Below, piece after piece: positions 11,785 to 23,559 of a stretch of DNA of 64,000 bases. The notes under the pieces were generated by a model. That model did not search any database and was not told where the DNA came from. It saw only the letters and a list, made by a program, of their open reading frames with translations. The position numbers were made by a program, and so were the translations under genes. Source of the DNA: Lepus europaeus (taxonomy: Eukaryota > Chordata > Mammalia > Lagomorpha > Leporidae); NCBI RefSeq assembly GCF_033115175.1, contig NC_084834.1:89822462-89886461 (forward strand), given 5' to 3'. How positions within the stretch are numbered: the stretch's first letter is position 1; every line of letters begins with the position of its first letter.

Positions 11785-13572
11785 TCTTAGATCAGAGTAT
11801 TATTTAGAGCATTTGTCATTCTGTGAGTCTGCTGTGTGGACTGCTTCCCATGTCTAACATTGTTTTTTAAGTTTTCTAATTTCTTGTTGGTTTTTTTTTT
11901 TGAGGGGGTGGTGGTAAGGGGACTTGGTCTGACTGAAAGATTTCTAAAGATTTGTCTTCTAGCCTGGACATGCTTTCTTCCACCTCGCCACTGCACTTCT
12001 TATTTGATCTATTGAATTCTTCATTTCTGAGACTTCAGTTTGATTTCTCTTTAAAATCTTAATTTCATGGGAAAAATTCCCATTCATGTCATTTTTTTTT
12101 AGTTCATGGATTTGCTTCTGATTGCTTTTGAGTAATGTCATGATTAATTTTTGAATTTAATTTCCTGTATTTCCTCAATTTCATCATCTTCACATTCTAA
12201 TATTGAAATATTGTGTTCCTTTGGAGGTGTCATGGTATCTTTTTTATTCTTGTTTCTTGAATTTTTGTGTTTGTTTCTAGGTATTTGTGGAGTTAATTGT
12301 TTATTTTTTCTCTGATGGCTTTTATCTTTGAGCTATACCTCTGTGACTTAGTGGAATACCTCACTTTCAGTGAATACCAAGAGGTGTATGGTGGGTGTGG
12401 CCAGGTATCTCTGGTCAGTGCTCCAGGGTTGGGTAAGTATCCAGAGTAACTCCCGAGTTGAGTGTGGTAGGTCACCTCTTTTTACAGAAGTGGGGGAATG
12501 GTCACCTCTGTTGGTGTGATCTCCCACTCTACTTCCCTCTTCCAAGCTGAGGAATTCATGGGTGTTAGCTACCAGTATATTCAACACTCATCCATTCCAC
12601 TGTATGAACTGCTCAAATTGTTTGCTCAGTCCTCACTGTGAGCACAATTTCTGCTGTAATTACCTACCCCCAAGCAACCAAGAAGCTCTGAGCATGATTT
12701 CCCAGGGACACAGCTACAACCTGTACCTTCTCATGTAACCACCGAGTCCCCAGGTTCCCATGGTCTCAGTACAGAAGGCTCCCATAGTTGCTGGGTGCAG
12801 AGGTTTGGCTCTGCCCTGCCAGTCTGTCCAGTCAACAGAGCAGCAGATATTTCCCAAACCAGCTCCGCCTAGGCATCTTGATCCTGGGAGGCTTGGGGTG
12901 CTTCACGCATGTATGTGGGTGCCCAGCTGCCTCATAGCCAGGCTCAAAGTCAGTGAGGACTGCAGAATTTTCCTTTCTTTACAATCTCTGGTACACACAT
13001 GTACACAAGAGTCACTGGCCGAATGTTGCTCTCTCCCTGAGACTGCCATCAGTACTGTTGAGATGGTGTCTTGTCTCAGCCAGTGACTGTGCATGCACAC
13101 AAAGGCTTCCAAAGATGCCACTCAAACCCAAAATGGCACCCGTTCTTTTCAGCCAGGCAGTGGGCACGGTTGTGGGGAAGTTGGCATAAGATGAACACAC
13201 CCCCTCTAATTCCAATGAATCCACGGGCAACTGTTAGCAACCAATAGCCCCCAGGGCTCCTGTTCAGACTCACACCATGCTCTTCCTCTGGCTATATCAC
13301 TGCGTTGCTGCAGTACAGTCCCACCTCCTTCTGCAAGCCTCCACCAAGCACCTCCTACTCCGGCTCTTGGCTGTTGCAGTTGTTCGTGTTCGTGTTGCAC
13401 ATCTGCACCCTCCACACAGGTCCACAGCATTCCTCTTCTTCTTGTAAGATTTCCAGTGCGGTTTTCTCTCCGATTTTTCCCTGAGATTGCATTTCCTACC
13501 CTATTTTTTCCTTTTTTTTTTTTTTTTGCTAGACTAGCACAATATGTCATTCCCTAATCCACCATCTTGGAA
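11785..13572 (-). mobile_element. Old L1, ORF1 coiled-coil and 5' region
   Basis: The minus strand encodes a degenerate ORF1-like coiled coil containing KRNQTEVSEMKNSIDQIR (about 12060-12000). Beyond it lies a GC-richer, non-coding 5' region that ends on the minus strand with GATTCCAAGATGGTGGATTA (13569-13550), the familiar start signature of mammalian L1 5' UTRs. The long ORFs in 12.7-13.5 kb are incidental frames in this region. Confidence 0.75.
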
Positions 13573-15297
13573 TCTCCCAACTTTGGAAACTCATCTCCAT
13601 GGGAAATCTAAAAATCTAATGTCAGAATATCTGCTAAGGAACCAGGTGTCCTTACAATTTGCTTGGTCTTTCAAAAGAGCTATGTCTTCTAGAGGTGTAA
13701 AGAGAAGAAATGGTTCTTTAGATATTATGCTGCAGATTTAGGTCATTCTTAGGAAATACTGAGGTCTACCTTGTTTAAGTTAACAGAATCTTTTCTCAAA
13801 TCAATGGTTCATTTCTCACTGTCAGGGATATACTTAAAGCCATTCACTGTATTGTGAATAAAGTCTTTTGGTAACCAGAGAAGTCTTACTTCACTGAAGT
13901 GTGAGGTTGTTTGCTTAATGGATTACAATACTAGTACCAAACTAGGCTTCTCAAAAATAATGCAAGAGCTCTTAGGTCAGGAAAGCATGGAGCTTTTGCA
14001 TTACTTTAAGAGCACAAATGTTCCCATCTATTTAATAAGAAGTGCCTTTCCAATGATAAATATCAAAATCACCTGAATCAATTATATAAGTTAAAGGAGC
14101 AAAACATGGCTAGAATCTTTAAATGCAGTGTGATGTTTCTCCACCACCCTTAAGTTAGCCTCTGAGTGTTGATAAAGAAATGATGGACATGACAGAGAAA
14201 CAGGAATATTCTAAATTTTGTGTTAAAAATAAGCAATGCTTTCTGTAAATCTCTTTTTTACCAGTTGTGAGTGTCCAATGTAATTATGACCTCATCAGCA
14301 AATTCTATTTTCATTGTGACTGGAAAACCTTCTACCTCATGCTCACTGTGGGGAACTTTTAGTTTTTGCTGTTCTAATTTCTTCCCTCACCAGTTTGCTT
14401 GCTTTCTTCTCCTCTGTCTGAGATGCCTCATGGAAAGTTCTGCTCATTTGTCTGAGAGTTTCTTCCTCAGGCTCATTGTCAAACAGCAATGCATTGCATT
14501 GCATCAGTTTCAGTTTAGTCATGGCTATTTTTCTCATTATAGATATTTTCTGTTGCTTACACCTAAGCTGTGAAGTTAAATCTAGGGAGCACAACCTTGG
14601 TTAACACATTATCAATATGATTGGGGTAGTGGCAGATGAATTTTCTGGAAGTAAAAAGAAAACCTAGTATTTAAAAATGAATTTCATGTTATCTCTATTT
14701 TCTCCTAATTTTATGAACAATGCTCCCATGCAGCTGCTTCTGGGACTGAAGAATTTCAGTTTCAGAACTAGGACCCTGCTTTACATCACCAACGCGTGCT
14801 TTCTCAGACACCTAGAACACGCGGAGCATATGAATTCACCACCCATTGTCTGATAGCCATGAGGTTTGTGAATGTCTATTGAATTAGACATGGCTGCCAC
14901 GGGAAGCAGAGGAAATGAGGTGGGATGAAGAGAGTGGACAGGGATAATACTAGCTTTTTTCCACTTTGTTTCCATGAAGGTTTGTATAACAGGATCCTCA
15001 AAGTGTTTGTAGAAACCCACCCGCGGGTGAATGTTGCTTTATTTGACGTGAGGTAAATTAAGCCACCATGTGCTGGATTTGGGGGCCTGCCTCGGTAAGC
15101 CAGTCAGGAAGGGGCTGTCTCCCCACAGTTCCCTGCTCTGAACCCACTGCTCAGGTATGCTTTTTGTTAACCTAACAAGTACACCTGTCTCAGCATCATG
15201 AATATTCTTGCTGTTTTACCTAAAAGGAAATAAATACTAAAAACACAAAAACTTTTTTTGCAAAAAGAAAGGGTAAAGAAGAAGTCGGGAATTTTTA
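13573..15297. other. No gene seen apart from unidentified frames at 14.3 kb
   Basis: Unique-looking sequence between the old L1 5' end and the mariner-like element. Confidence 0.55.
14256..14594 (-). other. Protein-like minus-strand reading frames, unidentified
   Basis: An 83-codon frame (14594-14343) contains DNEPEEETLRQMSR and EEKKASKLVREEIRTAKTK, a charged helix-like composition. It is followed, after a one-base frame shift near its end, by a second open stretch containing EVEGFPVTMKIEFADE and ending in TAA near 14256. The composition is less random than surrounding frames and could mark a fragment of a processed pseudogene. I do not recognise the parent. No A tail or target duplication was found, so chance remains possible. 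Confidence 0.25.
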
Positions 15298-15432
15298 AAA
15301 GATGGAGTCTTTAATAAGTTCATGGAGAATGCATGTTATGAAAAAACTATGTATGGATTTCAAGTTTTTTGTGCCAAAAATAAACTTACCTTTTAATTCA
15401 CTTCCCATGTTCTTTCTGAAGCACCCTCATAC
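15298..15432. mobile_element. Mariner-like miniature element
   Basis: One end reads AAGTTCATGGAGAATGCATG and the other, complemented, reads GGTGCTTCAGAAAGAACATG, giving diverged terminal inverted repeats. Internal CCAAAAATAAACTTACCTTT is shared with five other copies in this window. It resembles MARNA-type mariner repeats known from mammals. Confidence 0.6.
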
Positions 15433-15814
15433 ATCAGTGGAAGCTGTCAGTGTCTGGGTAGCAGTTATTTCTGCAGGGCTGGCTTCCTGGGCTTGTGACC
15501 TGGGCTATCATGTGGAATGCTACACTCATAAGGACCATGCTTGGTTTATTGCTTTGCTCTTGCTATCTTTAAATTCTTCGTAGTTATCATTGACTTACAG
15601 TTTGTCAGAGAAGGCTGATGAGACACTGTAGCATGTGCTTGAGCAGATGAGGTATTCACAAGAAGGAAAGAGCTTTATATTTTATTACAGAACAGCATGT
15701 TCCCCTGCTCTTGGAACAAGAGACTCTACACTTTATGCTTACTGGCCTTTGCAGATTGGGTCATTGGTCCCATCTTTCTGTGGATCTCTACAGGTTTTTA
15801 TTCTATACTAGTAT

Positions 15815-16315
15815 TAGTGAGGACTCTCCAGAGAAACAGAATCAAGAAGATACGTGGAGGTAAATGAGGCGATTTATTATGGGGATTGGCTCATGTGGTT
15901 ATGGAGGCTAAGAAGTGCCATGATCTGCTTGCCTGCCAGCTGGAGACCAGGGAGAACCAGTAGTGAGTATCATTCAGTCAAACACAGACCTAAGAACCTG
16001 GGGAGCTGGTGGGGTAAGTTCTGGAGTCTAAAGGCCTGAGAATTAGGAGTACCTTGGGGTAGGAGCAAATAGATGTCCCGACTCAAGCAGGGAGCAAATG
16101 TACCTTGCTCCACATTTTTTTCTTCTCAGGGCCTCAGTCGGTTAAATGATGCCCACCACATTGGGAAGAGTAATTTTCTCTACTAAATTTCATTCAAATG
16201 CTATTTTCTTCTAGAAACAGTCTCACAGACACATTCAGAAATAACATTTGCCAGTAATTGGACATGTTTTAGCCCTGTCAAGTTGACACATAAGACAAAC
16301 TGTCATAATACCTTT
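15815..16315. repeat. Ancient mammalian interspersed repeat
   Basis: Begins TATTAGTGAGGACTCTCCAG, contains TTGGCTCATGTGGTTATGGA and ends GTCAAGTTGACACATAAGAC. This is a recognisable old mammalian repeat, but I cannot name the family safely. Confidence 0.5.
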
Positions 16316-16468
16316 AGAGAGTTTTCAGCTATGAAGTGACCACGTTAAAATCTTCAGTTTGTATTATGGTGATGTGTTGTAAATGTTCATGGGGTTATTA
16401 TGTAGGAGTAAGCATTTGAGAGTCATGAAATGATGTTAGCTCTTATGAGTGTTTACATTATTAATTCT

Positions 16469-16504
16469 TTTTTTTTTAAATTTTTTTGCCAGGCAGAGTT
16501 AGAC

Positions 16505-16548
<44 letters not shown>

Positions 16549-16819
16549 GTCTTCCTTCCATTGGCTCACTTCCCCAATGGCTGCCATGGCCAGCACTGCG
16601 CCGATCTGAAGCCAGGAGCCAGGTACTTCCTCCTGGCCTCCCATGTGTGTGCAGGGCCCAAGCACTTGGGCCATCTTCCACTGCAGTCCCGGGCCACAGC
16701 AGAGAGCTGGACTGGAAGAGGAGCAACCGGGACTAGTACCCAGCACCACAACTGGGACTAGAACCCGGGGTGCAGGTGCTGCAGGCGGAGGATTAGCCAA
16801 GTGAGCCATGACGCTGGCC
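16469..16819 (-). mobile_element. CSINE2-type element with 15-bp target duplication
   Basis: The GCCAGGCAGAGTTAGACA start and the AGCCATGACGCTGGCC head complement mark the CSINE2 variety. The duplication TACATTATTAATTCT lies at 16454-16468 and 16820-16834. A (GA)n block lies at 16508-16548. Confidence 0.95.
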
Positions 16820-17404
16820 TACATTATTAATTCTAAAATCAAGACTACCTAAGAGAATGAAGAAGCTAAAGTAAAATATTATAATCGCCATGAATTCTGA
16901 TGGTATTTCTAAAACCTTTTCAGAAATAAAGCTTACAACTTCCCAAGACAACTATTTCAAAGAGCTCTCACTTGGATACTTAAGTATGTATAGTACAGAT
17001 AATCATCACTAGTATATATTTATTATTGCAAAAAAAATCTATAAAACCATGGTAAAGCCAAAACCTTGCTGTCTGATCTGATTTCTCTTCTTAGAAAGAA
17101 TACAATTTCCTATAGACCTGCTTTGGGTTAATCTAGCTTAAGAATGTGAAGCCTCAAGCAACTGAACATTATCAACTACGGTTGACCTCAACCCCAGAAA
17201 AATAGATCCATATAATCTTAATTACAAGGGCACAATTTGCTTAGGTAGTGAGATAAGCTACTGAGAAGTCCCGTTACAGTTGGATTTTTTTCTATTTTGA
17301 ACATATCAGGAAATAACAAAAGTTATTTGTGTCATGCCACCAATACTTCCAATTTCCCAAAAAGGATAAGATGTAAGCTCCTGAGGGTCAATGTCTCTTG
17401 AATC

Positions 17405-17825
17405 TTGTATTAGTTCATCTTTTGCTACTATAACAAAAGGCCCTAGGCTGAGTAATTTGTAAAGAGTATTATTGAATTCATGGTTGTAGAATCCCAAGAG
17501 CAGGGTATGAGCCTCTGCTGGGCTCCTTGGCTGTGTCACAGCATGGCAGATGGCATTAATGGCAAAAATGCAACCAAGAAAGAGAGGCTATGTGATGAGA
17601 CAGGAAGCCAGAGGCATTCAGGGATTAGTCTGACTCTTTTTATAACAACCATTCTCATAGGAACAAATTCACTCCTCGAGACCAGCATTAATTCTTTCTA
17701 ACATCAGCATCTCCAATGACCCTGCCACTTAAAGGTTCCACCACCTCTTAATATCACCATATTGGGAACCAAGCTTCCAATATATAAACCTTTGGGAGAC
17801 AAACAACAACAAAACCATAGCAAAT
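17405..17825. repeat. Ancient mammalian interspersed repeat
   Basis: Begins TTGTATTAGTTCATCTTTTG and ends TTGGGAGACAAACAACAACA, with AGGTTCCACCACCTCTTAAT inside. It is a familiar old mammalian repeat pattern of uncertain family. Confidence 0.5.
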
Positions 17826-17944
17826 CCTACTATACTTAAGAAATGTCTCAAAAGACTTTAAAAATGCAGACTTCCTGTGTGACTCTGGGGAAGCAGAGAT
17901 GCTGTTTGTATCACTCTGCAGTGGGACCCAGGAATCAATACTCT

Positions 17945-20580
17945 TTTTTTTTCTTTTTTTGAACTTTTATTTAATAAATATAAATTTCCAAAGTACAACT
18001 TTTGGATTGTAGCGGCTTTTCCCACTATTACCTCCCTCCTACCTGCAAACCTTCTCATCTCCCATGCCCTCTCCCATCCTATTCTTCATCAAGATTCATT
18101 TTCAATTATCTTTATATACAGAAGATCAACTTGGTATATGCTAAGTAAAGATTTCAACAGTTTGCACCAACACAGATACACAAAATATAAAGTACTGTTT
18201 GAGTACTAGTTATACCGTTAATTCGCATAGTACTACACATTAAGGACAGAGATCCTACATGGAGAGCAAGTGTACAGTGACTCCCATTGTTGATTTAACA
18301 ATTGACATTCTTATTTATGATGTCAGTAATCACCCGAGGCTCTTGTCATGAACTACCAAGGCTATGGAAGCCTCTTGCGTTCGCAAACTCCGACCTTATT
18401 TAGACAAGGCCAAATTAAAGTGGAAGATCTCTCCTCCCTTCAGAGAAAGGTACCTCCTTCTTTGATGGCCCTTTCTTCCCACTGGGATCTCACTCACAGA
18501 GATCTTTCATTTAGGTTTTTTTTTTATGGCACAGTGTCTTGGCTTTCTATGCCTGAGAAACACTCATGGGCTTTTTAGCCAGATCTGATTTTATATCCTG
18601 CACTTTTCCAAACTCTTCTATGAGTTCCAATAGTCTCTTAGTAGAGTTCTTTGGATTCCCTAAATAAAGAATCATATCATCTGCAAAGAGGAATAGTTTG
18701 AGTTCTTCCTTCCCAATTTGTATCCCTTTAATTTCTTTTTCTTGCCTAATGGCTCTGGCTAAAACTTCCAGAACTATATTGAATAGCAATGGTGAGAGTG
18801 GGCATCCCTGTCTGGCACCAGATCTCAGCGGAAATGCTTCCAACTTTTCCCCATTCAATAGGATGCTGGCCGTGGGTTTTTCATAAATCGCTTTGACTGT
18901 ATTGAGGAATGTTCCTTCTATACTCAATTTGCTTAGAGTTTTCATCATGAAAGGCTGTTGTATTTTACCAAATGCTTTCTCTGCATCTATTGAGAGAATC
19001 ATATGGTTTTTCTTCTGCAGTTTGTTAATGTGGTATATCACATTGATTTGTGAACGTTGAGCCATCCCTGCATACCAGGGATAAATCCCACTTGGTCTGG
19101 GTGGATGATCTCTCTGATGAGTTGTTGCATTCTATTGGCCATAATTTTATTGAGTATTTTTGCATCTATGTTCATCAGGGATATTGGTCTGTAATTCTCT
19201 TTCAATGCTGCATCTTTTTCTGGCTTAGGAATTAAAGTGATCCTGGCTTCATAGAAAGAATTTGGGAGGATTCCCTCTTTTTTGATTTTTCTGAATATTT
19301 TGAGAAGAATTGGAATTAGTTCTTCTTTAAATGTTTGGTAGAATTCAGCAGTGAATCCATCCGGTCCTGGGCTTTTCTTTCTTGAGAGGGCCTTTATTAC
19401 TGATTCAATTTCTGATTTGGTTACAGGTCTGTTTAGTTTTCTATGTCTTCATGGTTCAATTTAGATAGGTTGTATGTGTTCAAGAATCTATCCATTTCTG
19501 ATAAGTTCCCTAGTTTGCTGGCATACAAATCCTTATAGTAATTTCTGATGACTCATTTTATTTCTGTGGTGTCTGTTGTTACGTTTCCTTTTTCATCTCT
19601 GATTTTACTGATTTGGGTTTTCTCTCTCCCTTTTTTAGTTAGTTGGACCAATGGGGTGTCAATTTTGTTTATTTTTTCAAAAAACCAGCTCTTCGTTTGG
19701 CTGATCTTTTGTAATTTTTTTTGGATTCAATTCTGTTGATTTCTTCTCTAATTTTAATTATTTCTCTTCTCCTACTAATTTTGGGTGTGGTTTGCTCTAT
19801 TTTTTTCTAGATCCTTGAGATGACTTGAAAGCTCATCTATTTGGTGTCTTTCCAATTTCTTGATGTAGGCACCTATTGCTATAAACTTTCCTCTTAACAT
19901 TGCTTTTGCTGTATCCCATAAGTTTTGATACGTTGTGTTGTTATCTCCATTTGCTTCCAGAAAGTTTTTGATTTATCTTTTGATCTCTTCTATGACCCAC
20001 TGTTCATTCAGGAGCATGTTGTTCAGTCTCCATGTGTTTGTATATGCTCTAGGGATTCCTGAGTTGCTAATTTCCAGCTTCTTTCCATTGTGGCCTGAGA
20101 AGATGCATGGTATGATTTCAATTCTTTTGAATTTGCTGAGACTTGCTTTGTGGCCTAGCATGTGGTCAATCCTAGAGTAGGTTCCATGCACTCCTGAGAA
20201 GAATGTGGATTCTTCAAGTGTAGGATGAAAAGTTCTGTAGATATCTGTTAGATCCATTTGGTCTATAGTGTTGATTAAATCTGCTGTTTCTTTGTTGATC
20301 TTCTGTCCAGTTGATCTGTCTATTTCTGAGAGTGGATTATTGAAGTCCCCCAATACTATTGTATTGGAGTCTAAGTCTCCCTTTAAGTTCCTTAACATAT
20401 CTTTTAAATAACCCAGTGCCCTGTAATTAGGTACATATATGTTTATATAGTTACATCTTCCTGTTGAATTGATCCCTTAGTCATTATATAGTGCTCCTCT
20501 TTGTCTCTCTCAACAGTTTTTGTGTTAAAGTTTATTTTGTCTGATATTAAGATGGCTAAGCTCCATTTATGATCTCATGC
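17945..20580 (-). mobile_element. L1 with internal deletion: 3' region, RT and endonuclease
   Basis: The 3' end (T-rich, then TTTATTTAATAAATATAAAT) lies at about 17950. At about 18587 the 3' region joins directly to the reverse transcriptase, which is open on the minus strand from 19065 and shows [21 protein letters not shown] and FADDMILYL (the catalytic FADD box). The ORF2 region downstream of FADD is missing. An open endonuclease segment follows at 20398-19973, with VLGDFNNPLSEIDR and the TYSRIDHMLG catalytic region. The 5' end is truncated near 20580. It is inactive. Confidence 0.9.
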
Positions 20581-21001
20581 ATTCTTACAAGTCTCAAATT
20601 TATATCCCTTGCTTGATTGTTCTTAAATCCCCAAGAAAGAGTGGATATCTCTTTCCATGACATTGCCTTTTGGGTGTCTAACAGGTATTATTTTAATTTC
20701 AGTTGCACCAGAAATAGACTGAGAAAGGATCTAGGTGCTTGGCTTTTGTTGTTGTGATTTTTGATTGTTTTGTTTTGGAGGAGCAGATGATGATAAGGTA
20801 ATCAGGAGGAGAAACCAAGCCATGAAGAAATCCAATAAAGCATTTATGGAGTTTGGGTTGGTGTGCACTGGAGTGAACAAGAGGACAGAGTGTAGAAGTA
20901 TCAGCTGTCTGTGCCACAGACACTTCAAATTTAACATCTTCTGGTTTTTTCTACTTGCCACTCTGTTCCTCCTCATTTCAGAAGTGCAGCTCTGGGACTG
21001 G

Positions 21002-21330
21002 CAGCAGGGAAAGCTGCCACCTGCAGTGCTGGCATCCCATATGGGCGTTGGTTCGAGTCCCGGCTACTCCACTTCCAATCCAGCTCCCTGCTGTGGCCTG
21101 GGAAAGCAGTAGAAAATGTCCCAAGTCCTTGGGCCCCTGCACCTGTGTGGGAGACCCAGAAGAAGCTCCTGGCCTCTGTCTTTGGATAGGCCCAGCTCTA
21201 GCTGTTGTGGCCATCTGGGGAGTGAACCAACTGATGGACTACAGACCTCTCTCTCTCACCCTCTCTCTCTGTATCTCTGGCCTCTTTATAACTCTGCCTT
21301 TCAAATAAATAAATAAATCTTTAAAAAAAG
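21002..21330 (+). mobile_element. CSINE
   Basis: The internal B-box-like GGTTCGAGTCCCGG, the GGGAGTGAACCA block and the AAATAAATAAATAAATCTTT tail are clear. The first part of the head is shortened. Flanks GAAGTGCAGCTC and GAATGCGGCTCC look like a diverged target duplication. Confidence 0.9.
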
Positions 21331-21419
21331 GAATGCGGCTCCATCCTTTTATTGCTGAGGCTGAAAAGCTGAGACTCATTGTTGGGTCCTTTCCATATAT
21401 CTCACACCCCAGATCCAAT

Positions 21420-22185
21420 CCACCAGCAAACTTTATCCACTTTGCCTTCAAAATATATTCTGATTCCAAATGCTTCTAACTCTGTTACTACTCTGAGCCA
21501 CTCTTGCCTCTTGCTGCCTTACACTGATGGCTTCCTAACCTGCCCCATTGTCTCTGCCTTTGCTTTAGTCTTTGCCTGGCAGCTGGATAATCCTATAGAA
21601 ATATAGGACAGATAATGGCACTGCTTTGCCTGAAACACTCTGATGGCTTTCCTCTATGACTTAAACACCAAAGTATTTTGTACGAAACATAAAACCATTT
21701 GTTTTGGCATTCTGTCTGCCCTAACTCCGTTATACCTCCAGTCTCATCCCATAGTCACCTGGCTACAGTTCAGCTCTACAAGTCGTACTTGTTCCTCAAA
21801 CATGCCAATCACACTCCAGCCTCAGGATCTTTGCACTGTCTATTCTTTCTGTTTGAAGCATTTATTCCACCATCAGTTTATCATCTTGCTTGCCTCCCTA
21901 CTTTCTCTGGGCTTTGATTCAAAAGTCATTTTTTCATTGAGAGCACTTCTTGGTACCCTACATAAAATGTTAGCCCTTCCCACACAATCTTAGCAGTCTT
22001 TCCCAAGTTAGGTTTTTTCTTAGCATTTGTTGTATATACCATATATTTTACTTGTTTATTCTCTGTAACCAACAAATTTGTGAGATTTTTCTACAGGCAG
22101 GAATTTTAGCTGATTTTGCACAGGGCGATGTCCTACTTTGATGGCTTTCAATAGATACTTATTTATTAAATGAGTATAATTCTTA
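21420..22185 (+). mobile_element. L2-type LINE fragment
   Basis: CCTCAGGATCTTTGCACTGT, CTCTGGGCTTTGATTCAAAAG and the 3' end CAATAGATACTTATTTATTA are recognisable. The frames in it are incidental. Confidence 0.55.
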
Positions 22186-23559
22186 CTGCTATCCTTTTGT
22201 TGAGATCATTTAAATTTGAAACATAAGGCACTTAACATTAATTTTTGTGCAAGATTAGACTACGGAAGACCATTTTGCCATGGCAAAAAAATTATTCAGT
22301 AAAAGAATAGACAAAGATTGACATACATTGGTATAATATGCATGGTTGGCACAATGTTTTAAGGGTGATGAAAAAGTAGCTGCAATGTTTCCCCTTTTCT
22401 AACCACATCCTTAGTTATTTGGGTGGTTATTGCTTAAGTAGTCGTTTGTCTTAGAGCTCAGCTTTCTGATTTGCTTTTGCCAATGAGTCTTTAGCAATCA
22501 TGAACCAGCGGCACACTGGAAAGTGCTTACACATAAGATGATTGTGAGTGTACGCCAGAGATAGCCTGCTGGAGGTCGAAAGGTCACAAACGCAAGAACT
22601 GAGGCAACTGCCTACCAGCCAGCAGACCTGTGAGTGCTACACTGCATCATCCAGCTCCCAGCTGACAGGTGCTGAGGACAGCCTTGGCAAGGTCAATGGA
22701 GCAGCCCAATCAGGAAGGAGCACTTACATAAGCCAAAGGTCTATGAGATAAAAAAAAAAGTCAGTATTTTAAACCCTTTAAATTTTGGTGTGGTTTGCTG
22801 ATATTTTAAATATATTTATCTGATGACTCAAGCCTACATTAGTTTTTATGTTATCTGATTTTCCTTTAGTTCCTGTCAGTTATTGTATTTATTTCAAATC
22901 TTCAGGAAGTGGGGCTCTACTCAAATATTTAATTCATATAGGTAATAATTAAGTTCAATTCTTAGTATTTTATGTATACACTATATATTTTATCTATACT
23001 CTATATTCCTCTACATCTAAACCACATAATATGATGTTTCCTGCAGGAAATATATTACCACTAAATAAAGAGGATTGGTGTAATATATTACAAGTATACA
23101 ACCTATAAAATGTATCCCAACTATTTAGGCTGTTTGTTTTAATATGCTTGTATTGTATTATTGTGAATGGCCTAAGCTGATCCTGCTATTCACAATTCTC
23201 AGCTTCTTCTAGTGTGTGTTGGTAATACCCAGTAACTAGGAGTGTTATTTCTCACACCTTTACTGCATGGTGGTGTCTAAGAGTGAAGTTAAGTCTTCAA
23301 CAAAATTCTGCCATACGTTTAAGCTCCTATCAGCAAGAAAACAACAGTGAAAATCCTGATTCCTACGGCATAATAAAATCTCCACCACTAAATACTCACC
23401 AATAAGCAACTTGCATGAAATACTCCCTTGTGGTGAATGCAAGTGTTATGATTCTGGAAACCTTCTAGTTAGGTCAGGAAATAGATGCCTCCATTAATGA
23501 GAAGATCCGATGATCTTACTGTGGAACAGTTACGTGACTGAGTGCTTCAGATTCTCTCA
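22186..23559. other. No gene seen
   Basis: A/T-rich, with many TATA-like runs around 22.8-23.1 kb; no coding or repeat family recognised. Confidence 0.6.

Noticed and set aside
12760..13550. Several 65-114 codon ORFs in a GC-richer stretch
   Set aside because: They fall in the old L1 5' region, on both strands and in conflicting frames.
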